64,000 bases of DNA. Origin: JAKAXS01 sp965279065. Lineage in GTDB: Bacteria > Pseudomonadota > Alphaproteobacteria > Rhizobiales > Hyphomicrobiaceae. Shown here piece after piece: positions 8,318 to 16,358 of the stretch. The DNA lies in assembly GCA_965279065.1 (NCBI GenBank), contig OZ257134.1:2976001-3040000 (forward strand), written 5' to 3'. The translations under genes were made by a program, and so were the position numbers. Each line of letters starts with the position of its first letter. The first letter of the stretch is position 1. The notes beneath the pieces are model-generated. The model saw only the letters and a list, made by a program, of their open reading frames with translations. It was not told the origin of the DNA and did not search any database.

Positions 8318-8626
8318 TTAGAGTTTGCAGATCGTCGCCTGGCCGTGGCACTTCCAGCCGAACGACCCGCCCTTCGAGCAGCGATACTTGCGCGGGCCGA
8401 ACGTATAACCCGGTGTCTTGCCGGTCGACATCCATGCCGCCCAGGCACCCCAATCGGTCGCCTGCAGCAGCACCTCGTCGACTTGGAACTTCGCATCGGC
8501 TTCAGAGCCGGCTTCGCCGACCCCGGCCTTCTTGAAACACGTTTTGGCCTCCGCGGCGCCGACACTCGTCAACGCCAGTCCTGCAACGGCTGCGATGGCG
8601 ATCATCGATTTTTTGAACCCGATCAT
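8318..8626 (-). CDS. Small secreted protein of unknown function
   Basis: 102 residues. Residues 1-28 are a signal peptide (charged start, AIAAVAGLALTSVGAAEA, cleavage before KTC). The mature part has four cysteines (TCFKK, YRCSK, WKCHG, TICKL), several Trp and a FGWKCHGQA patch, so a small disulfide-stabilised periplasmic protein is likely. The start at 8626 follows GGGGAGAG; an upstream ATG at 8665 has no site. A terminator lies downstream. Similar short proteins occur in Hyphomicrobiales, but I do not know a function. Confidence 0.7.
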   Translation of the reverse strand: MIGFKKSMIAIAAVAGLALTSVGAAEAKTCFKKAGVGEAGSEADAKFQVDEVLLQATDWGAWAAWMSTGKTPGYTFGPRKYRCSKGGSFGWKCHGQATICKL

Positions 8627-8782
8627 CGGTTTCTCTCCCCAAATGAAAAAACGGCGGCATGCCAAGGCGAATGTGCCCGACTCTGCCGCCGTTGCAAGAT
8701 TGGTTTGCTTCAGTCCCTCGGATAAGTCGCAATTTCCCGGCGCTCGTGGCGGCGCGGTGACGCGCCATTGCCGAACAATTTC

Positions 8783-8998
8783 TCAGGACGAAAGCTGCAG
8801 GTTCACAGCCTTCGGGCCCTTGCCGCGTTTGTCAGGCTCTGTTTCGAATGTGATGCGCGATCCCTCATTGAGATGGCTGATTCCCGACTGCTCGACCGCT
8901 GTGACGTGGACGAACACATCCTTCCCGCCGTCGTCGGGCGTGATGAAACCATAACCCTTCTGTGAGTTGTAGAACTTCACGGTACCTGTCTGCCGCAT
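8783..8998 (-). CDS. CspA-family cold-shock protein
   Basis: 71 residues, a single cold-shock domain. The RNA-binding motifs RNP1 (KGYGFI) and RNP2 (VFVHV) are intact, and the protein starts TGTVKFYN as usual. The family binds single-stranded nucleic acid and melts RNA structure. The start at 8998 follows AAGGAG with eight bases between; the in-frame extension to 9178 is excluded. About 180 bases of non-coding sequence lie upstream, room for a long structured 5' UTR as in many csp genes, though I did not identify one. Confidence 0.93.
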   Translation of the reverse strand: MRQTGTVKFYNSQKGYGFITPDDGGKDVFVHVTAVEQSGISHLNEGSRITFETEPDKRGKGPKAVNLQLSS

Positions 8999-9220
8999 CG
9001 CGACGTCTCCTTGCGTTTTCAATGACGTCAGCACCCCCTTGCCGCAGCCTGCAATGCCGCGCTCAACGCCTTCAGACATGGCGGGATCCGTTGTTATTTT
9101 TGAAGCAGTCCCGCTCAAGCGAAAATGTAACAACATATTCCGCCATCTGAATATCAGCTGACGACTTACTATTGCCAATCTCGCGGAACGCGCGCAAGAA
9201 TTAATCGCAATGGGAACCTG

Positions 9221-10081
9221 TCAGCGAAGCGCCTTCTCTTGCGAGAGCCAGTCCAGGCGCCAGCTCGGCTTGGGGCCTTGACCCAGAACGTCGCTGAAAA
9301 ATGGCAGCAACACACTGAGTTTGTTTAATGTTGTGAATGGCGGATTGAGCAGGATGAGCCCCGTTCCGCTGAGCGATGACGCGTCGCGATGCGCCTTGAC
9401 CATCAGCTCGACCCGCAAAATTCTCTCAATGCCTGACGCACTGAGCTGGTCCTCGAAGGCGGCAATCGGGGCGGCGGACTTGATCGGATACCAAAGTATG
9501 ACCGTCCCGGTCGCAAATCGGCGCACGATTTCGCGCAGTCCTGCAACCAGACGATCCAGGTCTCCCGCCTGTTCGAAAGGCGGATCGATCAGCACCACGC
9601 CGCGCCGCTCCTTGGGCGGCAGAAATGCTTTCACCGCCGTCCAGCCGTCCATGCTGGAGACCTTGACCAGGCTGTCCCGCGCGAACAGGGCGGCCAGGCT
9701 GGCGCTGTCGACGGGATGCAGTTCATTGGCGATAATGCGGTCGTCGCGGCGGATGAGACGACGTGCCAGCAACGGGCTACCCGGATACGTCCGCAAGTTT
9801 CCACCGACATTGCCGGCATGCACGGCGTCGAGATAGGGCTGCAGGATCGCTTCGATCTCTGCTGGCTTGGGCGCCGCCAGCAGGCGCGCGATACCGTCGC
9901 GCCATTCGCCGGTCTTGCTCGCCTCCTCGCCTTGCAGATCGTAGGCGCCTGCGCCCGCATGCGTGTCGATAACGCGAAACGGCGTCGGCTTCTGCTTGAG
10001 GTGTTCGATGACAAGCGCAAGCGTGACGTGCTTCAGCACGTCCGCGAAATTGCCCGCGTGATAGGCGTGACGGTAGTTCAT
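9221..10081 (-). CDS. rlmJ: 23S rRNA (adenine(2030)-N6)-methyltransferase
   Basis: 286 residues. The start MNYRHAYHAGNFADVLKH, the SAM-binding FRVIDTHAGAGAYDL (35-49) and the catalytic DPPF (166-169) identify RlmJ, which N6-methylates A2030 of 23S rRNA. ATG 10081 is preceded by a run of G that is also one arm of a perfect hairpin (10083-10107), so translation may be gated. It follows rpoH on the same strand with a 31-base gap, and read-through from rpoH is probable. Confidence 0.92.
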   Translation of the reverse strand: MNYRHAYHAGNFADVLKHVTLALVIEHLKQKPTPFRVIDTHAGAGAYDLQGEEASKTGEWRDGIARLLAAPKPAEIEAILQPYLDAVHAGNVGGNLRTYPGSPLLARRLIRRDDRIIANELHPVDSASLAALFARDSLVKVSSMDGWTAVKAFLPPKERRGVVLIDPPFEQAGDLDRLVAGLREIVRRFATGTVILWYPIKSAAPIAAFEDQLSASGIERILRVELMVKAHRDASSLSGTGLILLNPPFTTLNKLSVLLPFFSDVLGQGPKPSWRLDWLSQEKALR

Positions 10082-10082
10082 C

Positions 10083-10107
10083 CCCCCACGTCGCACAGAC
10101 GTGGGGG
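10083..10107 (-). promoter_or_regulatory. Perfect hairpin covering the rlmJ ribosome binding site
   Basis: CCCCCACGTC and GACGTGGGGG form a perfect 10-bp stem with a 5-base loop (GCACA). It fills the rpoH-rlmJ gap. On the mRNA the 3' arm ends in the G-run that serves as the rlmJ ribosome site, one base before the ATG. There is no T-run, so it is not a standard terminator. Confidence 0.6.
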
Positions 10108-10112
10108 AACAA

Positions 10113-11003
10113 TCAATCGGCCATACTCATGCCGGCCGTCTTGGCCGAACCTTGCACGGCTTTCTGCACCTTCTCGAAGGCCCTGACCTCGATCTGGCGG
10201 ATGCGCTCACGCGACACTCCGAACTCTGTCGAGAGGTCTTCGAGCGTCACCGGATCGTCGGCCAGCCTGCGCGCCTCGAAGATGCGGCGTTCACGATCGT
10301 TCAGCGATGACAGCGCCTTCGTCAGGAACGACTTGCGCTGGTCGAACTCTTCAGACTCAACCAGCCGCTCTTCCTGCGACGGCGTATCGTCAACAAGCCA
10401 ATCCTGCCACTCGCCACTCTCCTGATCGGCGCGCACGGGCGCATTCAGCGAGCTGTCCCCGCCGAGCCGCCGGTTCATCGAGATGACGTCACCCTCCGGC
10501 ACACCGAGCCGCTTGGCGATCGTCTTGACGTGTTCCGGCTTCAGATCGCCGTCTTCCAACTGCTGCAACTGACTCTTGGCGCGCCGCAGGTTGAAGAACA
10601 GCTTCTTCTGGGCGGCCGTCGTGCCCATCTTCACGAGCGACCAGGACCGCAGGATGTATTCTTGAATCGAGGCCCGGATCCACCACATCGCATAAGTGGC
10701 GAGACGGAAGCCGCGCTCGGGCTCGAAGCGCTTCACGGCCTGCATCAGTCCGACGTTGCCTTCAGAAATGACCTCGCCGATCGGCAAACCGTATCCGCGG
10801 TAGCCCATGGCAATACGCGCCACTAGACGCAGATGTGAGGTGATCAGCTTCTGAGCCGCGTCGGAATCGCCATGCTCCGTCCAGCGCTTGGCGAGCATGT
10901 ATTCCTCGCCCGGCTCCAGCATCGGAAACTTGCGGATCTCCTCCAGGTAACGCGACAGGCCGCCGGCATCGCCGGCGATCGTGGGGAGTGTTCTGCTGGC
11001 CAT
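10113..11003 (-). CDS. rpoH: RNA polymerase heat-shock sigma factor RpoH (sigma-32)
   Basis: 296 residues. Region 2 (YAMWWIRASIQEYIL, 104-118) and the RpoH box QKKLFFNLR (132-140) identify sigma-32 rather than sigma-70. Region 4 (VTLEDLSTEFGVSRERIRQIE) recognises the -35 element. The N-terminus MASRTLPTIAGD is the alphaproteobacterial type, which fixes the start at 11003 although the site upstream (AGAG) is weak. It directs transcription of chaperones and proteases, and diverges from hslO. Many rhizobia carry more than one rpoH; only one is visible here. Confidence 0.95.
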   Translation of the reverse strand: MASRTLPTIAGDAGGLSRYLEEIRKFPMLEPGEEYMLAKRWTEHGDSDAAQKLITSHLRLVARIAMGYRGYGLPIGEVISEGNVGLMQAVKRFEPERGFRLATYAMWWIRASIQEYILRSWSLVKMGTTAAQKKLFFNLRRAKSQLQQLEDGDLKPEHVKTIAKRLGVPEGDVISMNRRLGGDSSLNAPVRADQESGEWQDWLVDDTPSQEERLVESEEFDQRKSFLTKALSSLNDRERRIFEARRLADDPVTLEDLSTEFGVSRERIRQIEVRAFEKVQKAVQGSAKTAGMSMAD

Positions 11004-11385
11004 ATCTCTGTGTCGCGAGGGTGCCGGTTTCCCGTGATCTCGCGTCCCTTCTTCGATCAAACTCTAACAACCGTGTCGATATTACGGAGCGCCCTACCCT
11101 CGCGTTTCATCTCCGCGTCATGTGGAATGAACGTAAGACCAAGCGAGTTCCCGTCGTTTCTAACCGCACAGTACATATTTAGCGGAACCCAGCAAATTAC
11201 TGCTTTGTAACCTGCGGAAACCAGTTGCGAATGCCGGCTCCCACCCACACCTTCCTTTGCCGGAGAAAGCGGGCTTGCCGGCCACAAGGACGTCGCCATG
11301 CATCAATTGCATAGCCGGGTCGCATCAGTTTCGCAGCTCCTTCATCGGTCAAGACGCCAGATTGAGCTGACGCTAGAAGGGCATC
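11004..11385. promoter_or_regulatory. 382-base divergent intergenic region, rpoH / hslO
   Basis: It is AT-richer than its surroundings, with no convincing gene. A minus-strand frame of 80 codons (11057-11299) lacks family features and a ribosome site. The region must hold the rpoH and hslO promoters. A CTTG near 11276 followed about 18 bases later by CCATGCAT is a poor match to an RpoH promoter for hslO; I do not rely on it. Confidence 0.4.
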
Positions 11386-12411
11386 ATGAGCGAGAAAATT
11401 CCCAACCAGATTCTCGATGACCTGCAGGACGATATGGTCCTTCCGTTTCGCACGGAGAAATCGCGCGCGGTTGGCCGTCTCGTCCGGTTGGGCCCCAGCG
11501 TCGACACCATATTGTCGCGGCACGACTATCCTGAAGCCGTCAGCGAAGCCCTGGCGCAAGCCCTGGCACTGACGGCGATGCTGAGCGCCGCCTTGAAGCC
11601 CGGCGGCAAGCTGAGCCTTCAAACGAAGACTGACGGCCCGCTGCGGGTTCTCATCTCCGACATCGAACTGCCCGGCCGCCTGCGCGGCTACGCGAGCTTC
11701 GATCGCGACCGGATCGAACAACTCGCTGAGAGCGGCACCCGGATCCAACAGGGCCCGCTTTTCGGCGCCGGCCACCTGGCCCTAACCTTCGATCCTGGCG
11801 ATGGGCGCGAGGCCCATCAGGGCGTCGTGCCGTTGGAGGGCCAATCGCTGACCGCCGCCGCGCACACCTACTTCCGCCAGTCGGAACAGTTACCGAGTTT
11901 CATCCGGCTCGCCGTCGCGCGCCATCGCCTCCCCGGCGCCGGCGACGGCTGGCATTGGCGCGCAGGCGGATTGATGATCCAGCATCTCAATGCCGACCCG
12001 AACGAAGAGGGTGACGACGACACCGGCAGCAATGAAGATTGGCAGCGTGCGCGGATTTTGGCGGCGACCGTGGAGGATCACGAGCTGCTCGATCCCACGT
12101 TGACGCCCGAGCGCCTGCTCTTGCGCCTGTTCCACGAGGAAGGCGTGCGTACATTTGCCCGTCAACCGGTTCACGCACATTGCCGGTGCTCGCGCGAGCG
12201 CGTGCAGATGTTTCTGACCCGCTTCGGCCGCGACGAACTCGCCGACATGCGCGAACCCGATGGCACGCTGGGCGTGACCTGCGAGTTCTGCAGCACCAAG
12301 TACACCTTCGCACTCGACGAGGTCGGTCACGCGCCAGACGCTTTGCCTGAGACCCAGTCGCCGTCCCGGTCCGCGATGCAGTCCGAGACCCAAGAGCGGA
12401 GCGATACGTGA
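11386..12411 (+). CDS. hslO: Hsp33 redox-regulated chaperone
   Basis: 341 residues. Hsp33 holds unfolding proteins during oxidative heat stress and is switched on by disulfides in its C-terminal zinc site. That site is complete: C266-R-C268 and C299-EF-C302. The N-terminal domain shows LSAALKPGGKLSLQTKTDGPL and FGAGHLALTFD. An acidic insert at about 205-217 (EEGDDDTGSNED) is a local oddity. The start follows AGAAGGG. The stop overlaps the GTG start of holC by four bases, so the two are translationally coupled. In other rhizobia hslO usually follows argF; here it stands next to rpoH. Confidence 0.95.
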   Translation: MSEKIPNQILDDLQDDMVLPFRTEKSRAVGRLVRLGPSVDTILSRHDYPEAVSEALAQALALTAMLSAALKPGGKLSLQTKTDGPLRVLISDIELPGRLRGYASFDRDRIEQLAESGTRIQQGPLFGAGHLALTFDPGDGREAHQGVVPLEGQSLTAAAHTYFRQSEQLPSFIRLAVARHRLPGAGDGWHWRAGGLMIQHLNADPNEEGDDDTGSNEDWQRARILAATVEDHELLDPTLTPERLLLRLFHEEGVRTFARQPVHAHCRCSRERVQMFLTRFGRDELADMREPDGTLGVTCEFCSTKYTFALDEVGHAPDALPETQSPSRSAMQSETQERSDT

Positions 12412-12869
12412 GCGAGGCGCCCGCCGAAGTCCTGTTCTACCACCTGGAACGACAGCCGATGGAAGCTGTCCTGCCCAGTCTGCTGGAGCGCACGCTGGAG
12501 CGCGGCTGGCGCGCCGTCGTACAGGCCGGATCGGCAGAACGCCTCGAAGCGCTCGACACGTCGCTATGGACATACTCCGAGGCCAGCTTTCTGCCCCACG
12601 GCACCAAGAAGGATGGCCACGTCGCCGATCAGCCGATCTACCTGACGACCGACGACGAGGTCCCGAACGGGGCGGGCGTAAAATTTCTCGTCGACGGTGC
12701 CGAGGCCCAATCCTTCACGGGCTTCGTCCGCATCGTCTACCTGTTCGATGGCCACGACGCCGAGGCCACGCAGGCCGCCCGCCAGCAATGGCAGGCCGCA
12801 AAGGCCGCAGGCTGCCCCGTCACCTACTGGCGCCAGTCCGACGCCGGTCGCTGGGAAAAGAAGGCCTGA
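12408..12869 (+). CDS. holC: DNA polymerase III chi subunit
   Basis: 153 residues. HolC links the clamp loader to SSB. The family features VLFYHLERQPMEAVLPSLLERTLERGWRAVVQ, LWTYSEASFLPHG and DQPIYLTTDDEVPNGA are present. The GTG start at 12408 overlaps the hslO stop (GTGA). A stress chaperone coupled to a replisome subunit is unusual, and the arrangement may be structural only. The stop faces the bamB stop two bases away, so the convergent genes are packed without a visible terminator. Confidence 0.92.
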   Translation: MSEAPAEVLFYHLERQPMEAVLPSLLERTLERGWRAVVQAGSAERLEALDTSLWTYSEASFLPHGTKKDGHVADQPIYLTTDDEVPNGAGVKFLVDGAEAQSFTGFVRIVYLFDGHDAEATQAARQQWQAAKAAGCPVTYWRQSDAGRWEKKA

Positions 12870-12870
12870 C

Positions 12871-14265
12871 CTAGTTCAACGCGATCAGCTTCGCGTCGTC
12901 TGTGAGCACGTACATGCGGCCCTGCGCGACGATCGGCGCAACGAAGATGGGATCGCCGAGATCCTGCTGGCCCACGACCTTACCGGAGGTCGCATCAACG
13001 CCCACAAGCTGACCGGTGTTCGACGTCAGCCACAAGTTGCCGCCCGCCAGCACCGGCCCGGCGAACGTTGTGCCGCCCGGCAACTTGACAGTCCACTGGA
13101 TCTTTCCGTCCTTGCGGCCGACGGCCATCAACTGACCCGACGTGTCGACGACGAAAACGCTCTCTCCCGCAACGCAGGGTGTCTGCGTGCCCGGCAGGTT
13201 CAACGACCAGACGCGCTCGCCGGTCATGCTGTTCGTCGCTACCATGCGCCCTGCGTGGCCGACCGCAAACACCATGCCGTTGTCAATCGCCGGACTGGCC
13301 GCGTCGCTGAGTGCCGTCAGCTGCGATGTGGTCCGCGTGCGCGTGAGGCTCTCGGTCCATACCGCCGTGCCGTCGGCGACCTTCAACGCAACGACATCGC
13401 CGGAGGGATACGGCACCACAACGATCTCGTGGTCCACGGCCGGGCTGACGTTCATCACGCGGCTCGCCTGCTGCGGCAATCCGCGGGTCGACCACAGCTC
13501 CGTGCCGTCGACGCCGGAAAGGCACAGAAAACGGCCTTCGCTCGTGATGATGTACACTCGGTCACCCACGGCGGTCGGCGCCGCGCGGACCGGCACCCCG
13601 ACGTTCTTTTCCCAAATGACTTTGCCCGACGCTGGGTCGAGCGCGAAGACGCCGCCGTAGCCGCTCGCGCCGTAGACGCGCCCGCTGTCAATCGCAATTC
13701 CGCCGCCGTATCCGCCGCCGCTATCGCTGGCACCGAGCGAAAGGATCTGCGCACTGAAGCTCGGCGTCGCTTTGTCGCCGCTCAGCGTCGGCTTCAACTG
13801 CGTGCGCCAGATTGCCGAGCCTCCGGAGGTCGAGAATGCGCTGACGGTGCCGTCGGCGTCGAGCGTGAAAACCTTGCCGTCATAGACGACAGGGCTGGCT
13901 GTAACGCGGCCGACCTTGCTCGATCCCGTGCCTGCACTTGCACTCCAAGCCGTCTGGCGTCCGCCGCCAAACGCGAGGTGGCCTGGAGCGTTGCTGGGCT
14001 CGCCGCCCGGCTGCGTCCAGCTATCGTTGCTGCGTGGCTCCGGCAGCACGATAGGAGTAGAGGCCGCAAGTTCGCCCGGAAGCTTGTCCTCGCTCGGCAA
14101 GACGGCGACGCGCCGGCCAGGCAGCGGCGCCTGCTTTTCCTTGAAGGGATTGAGATCACCCATCTTCGGCAGGCTGGGCAGGCTGTCGGAGCAAGCCGAG
14201 ACGCCAGCGCCGACGGCGACAACGATCGCCACCAGTGCCGCTCGTCTCAAACGGGTCAGCCTCAT
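12871..14265 (-). CDS. bamB: Outer membrane assembly lipoprotein BamB-like
   Basis: 464 residues. A lipoprotein signal ends VGAGVSAC with the acylated Cys at 25. A PQQ-like beta-propeller follows, with repeats of the type GKVFTLDADGTVSAF, GRVYGASGYGGVFALDPASGKVIWE, DRVYIITSEGRFLCLSGVDGTELW, ESVFVVDTSGQLMAV and GNLWLTSNTGQLVGVDATSGKVVG. BamB supports BamA in inserting outer-membrane proteins. The length is typical for alphaproteobacteria. The gap to the upstream TPR gene is 18 bases, matching the common pairing of a YfgM-like TPR protein with BamB. Confidence 0.9.
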   Translation of the reverse strand: MRLTRLRRAALVAIVVAVGAGVSACSDSLPSLPKMGDLNPFKEKQAPLPGRRVAVLPSEDKLPGELAASTPIVLPEPRSNDSWTQPGGEPSNAPGHLAFGGGRQTAWSASAGTGSSKVGRVTASPVVYDGKVFTLDADGTVSAFSTSGGSAIWRTQLKPTLSGDKATPSFSAQILSLGASDSGGGYGGGIAIDSGRVYGASGYGGVFALDPASGKVIWEKNVGVPVRAAPTAVGDRVYIITSEGRFLCLSGVDGTELWSTRGLPQQASRVMNVSPAVDHEIVVVPYPSGDVVALKVADGTAVWTESLTRTRTTSQLTALSDAASPAIDNGMVFAVGHAGRMVATNSMTGERVWSLNLPGTQTPCVAGESVFVVDTSGQLMAVGRKDGKIQWTVKLPGGTTFAGPVLAGGNLWLTSNTGQLVGVDATSGKVVGQQDLGDPIFVAPIVAQGRMYVLTDDAKLIALN

Positions 14266-14283
14266 GCCTGCATCCTCGTTACG

Positions 14284-15069
14284 TCACTTCTTTTCGGGCG
14301 GCACAGTCTTCGTGTCCTTGGCCGCATCCGGCATCGTCTCGGGTGTCGCGGCCTTGGCATCGGGCGCAGGCGCGGCCGGAGTTCCCATTGCGGGTGCGGC
14401 TTTCGCCAGTGTTTGCGCCATGATCGAACCCATCAGAACTCTTACGCGTGCGGCGACGCCCTGCGGTGCCAGCGGATCGCTTAGAATGCGATCGAATTCC
14501 TTGGTAGCGGCGACGATGTCACCCGCCTTGTAGGCAGCCATTCCCAACAGTTCGCGCGCATTGAAGCGCCAGGGATTGCCGTCAGCTGCCAGATCGTTGA
14601 GCCGATTCTGCATCTCCGGCAAGTCGGCCTTCCCCAGCCGAATGCTTGCCGCCTGCAGCGTAGCGAAGCTTTTCAACAGCGGATCGGAAGTGGAATCCTT
14701 GGCGACCTTTTCGAACTGCGCCTGCGCCTCGTCCAGCTTGCCGGCTTTCAAGTCCGCTCCGGCCGCCTGCAGCGCCGCCAGCGCCGCATATCCGCGGTGT
14801 CCACCCTCGGCCAGGGCGTCGTAGGCCTTGATCGCTTCTTCGCTTTTGCCGTCGGTCGCCAGTTGCGTCGCCTGATCGTAGAGGGCGCCGCCTTCTGCCG
14901 CCAAGGTCGCCTGCCGCCCCTGCCAAAGCTGGTAGCCACCGATCGCCGCGATCACGACCGCAACGAGGCCGACGACGTACACGCCGTAGGTATCCCACAG
15001 CTTCGCCAACCGCTCGCGGCGGAGCTCTTCTTCGACCTCCCGGTACAAACTATCGTTCTTGTCGACCAT
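14284..15069 (-). CDS. TPR-containing inner-membrane protein, YfgM-like (Tim21-like family)
   Basis: 261 residues. An N-terminal cytoplasmic helix (MVDKNDSLYREVEEELRRE) precedes one transmembrane segment (about 28-47). A periplasmic helical repeat region follows (AATLAAEGGALYDQAT onwards), and then an Ala/Pro-rich tail. This is the architecture of YfgM, an ancillary chaperone partner of the Sec translocon that neighbours bamB in many proteobacteria. Start 15069 is chosen because the frame extension to 15345 lacks family likeness and overlaps panB. It forms an operon with bamB. Confidence 0.85.
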   Translation of the reverse strand: MVDKNDSLYREVEEELRRERLAKLWDTYGVYVVGLVAVVIAAIGGYQLWQGRQATLAAEGGALYDQATQLATDGKSEEAIKAYDALAEGGHRGYAALAALQAAGADLKAGKLDEAQAQFEKVAKDSTSDPLLKSFATLQAASIRLGKADLPEMQNRLNDLAADGNPWRFNARELLGMAAYKAGDIVAATKEFDRILSDPLAPQGVAARVRVLMGSIMAQTLAKAAPAMGTPAAPAPDAKAATPETMPDAAKDTKTVPPEKK

Positions 15070-15214
15070 AAGGCCCCTGTGCGTGCTGCTGCCTGGATTG
15101 ATACGCCGCCTGAGCGGCCGTTTGGGCAGCATAGATACCCGACATGGCCAGCCGCGCAACTGCCGCTGTCCATGGCCGGATCGAATAGCCGCTACAATCT
15201 CCCACTTCCCAACG

Positions 15215-16099
15215 CTAAGTGCTCGGAATTTTCGGCTTTTTCGTGGCCCGACCCTGCCCAGGACCAGGCACCGCAGCGCCTTCGTCCCGCATGCTGTAAG
15301 CGTGCTCCGGCGTCGGAAACGTGCCCGCCCGGACTTCTTCGGCATAGCCGGCGATGGCCCGTTCGATTGCAGCGCCGATGCTGCCGAACTCCTTCACGAA
15401 CTTCGGCACCCGCGGCGACAGCCCCAGCATGTCCTCCATAACCAGGATCTGCCCGTCGCACGACACCGACGCCCCGATCCCGATCGTCGGGATTGGAATG
15501 GCGGCTGTGATGCGCTCCGCCAGCGGCCCCGCAATGGCCTCCAGGACCACGGCAAACGCACCGGCTTCGGCGACCAGACGCGCATCCTCTTCCAGGGCAT
15601 CCCATTCCGGCCGCGTCCGCCCTTGCGCCTTGAACCCCCCGAGAACGTTGATCGATTGTGGCGTCAGCCCGATGTGCGCCATCACGGGCACGCCGCGATC
15701 GACCAGGTAACGGATCGTCTCGGCCATGCGCCGCCCGCCCTCGAGTTTGACCGCTCCGCAGTCCGTCTCCTTCATCACCTTCGCGCAATTGCGGAAGGCG
15801 ATCGACGGGCTTTCCTCGTACGTGCCAAACGGCATGTCGACGACCACCAGCGATTGCTTGGCGCCGCGTACTACGGCCCGGCCGTGCATCACCATCAGTT
15901 CCAGCGGAACCGGCACGGTGGTCTCGTGCCCGTGCATCACCATGCCGAGGCTGTCGCCGACCAGCAGGAAGTCGCAATACTTGTCAGCGATCGCCGCAGT
16001 ATGGGCGTGATAGGCCGTGAGCGACACGATCGGCCGCACGCCTTTGAGCGCCGTGATGTCGGGCGCCATCCGCCGTTTCGCCTGCGTGTGTTGAGACAT
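15215..16099 (-). CDS. panB: 3-methyl-2-oxobutanoate hydroxymethyltransferase
   Basis: 294 residues. PanB adds a one-carbon unit from methylene-tetrahydrofolate to alpha-ketoisovalerate, the first committed step to pantothenate. Metal ligands D49 (LVGDSLGMV) and D88 (VVVDMPFGTYE) and the GAVKLEGG and PVMAHIGLTPQ motifs are visible. The start at 16099 follows GGAAGAG; the frame upstream to 16222 is not homologous. The C-terminal tail (PGQGRATKKPKIPST) is basic and extra. The next pathway enzyme, PanE, lies at 31030-31965; panC is not seen. Confidence 0.95.
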   Translation of the reverse strand: MSQHTQAKRRMAPDITALKGVRPIVSLTAYHAHTAAIADKYCDFLLVGDSLGMVMHGHETTVPVPLELMVMHGRAVVRGAKQSLVVVDMPFGTYEESPSIAFRNCAKVMKETDCGAVKLEGGRRMAETIRYLVDRGVPVMAHIGLTPQSINVLGGFKAQGRTRPEWDALEEDARLVAEAGAFAVVLEAIAGPLAERITAAIPIPTIGIGASVSCDGQILVMEDMLGLSPRVPKFVKEFGSIGAAIERAIAGYAEEVRAGTFPTPEHAYSMRDEGAAVPGPGQGRATKKPKIPST

Positions 16100-16358
16100 T
16101 TCTGAGAACTCTTCCTGGCGAAGCCAATGTACTGATGCAGAGCACAATATTCGGCTCCGGCCGCATACGCCAGATGCCCCACAGAAAGGCAGATAATTGC
16201 GATTAAGTTGAGATTGCGCCACAGCCCTCGACGAGACCGAACTATGGCCCGGAAGCCACGTTGCAACACAAGTTTTCGAGCTGTAAACCTTTCAGTAGGC
16301 GCGTCAGGGTCTAGTCGAGAGGCAAATGACCTTTTGCCGATTTGTAAGGGGTGACGCC

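Noticed and set aside
11057..11299. 80-codon minus-strand frame between rpoH and hslO
   Set aside because: No ribosome site, no signal or family feature, and a codon pattern unlike neighbours; more likely promoter DNA.
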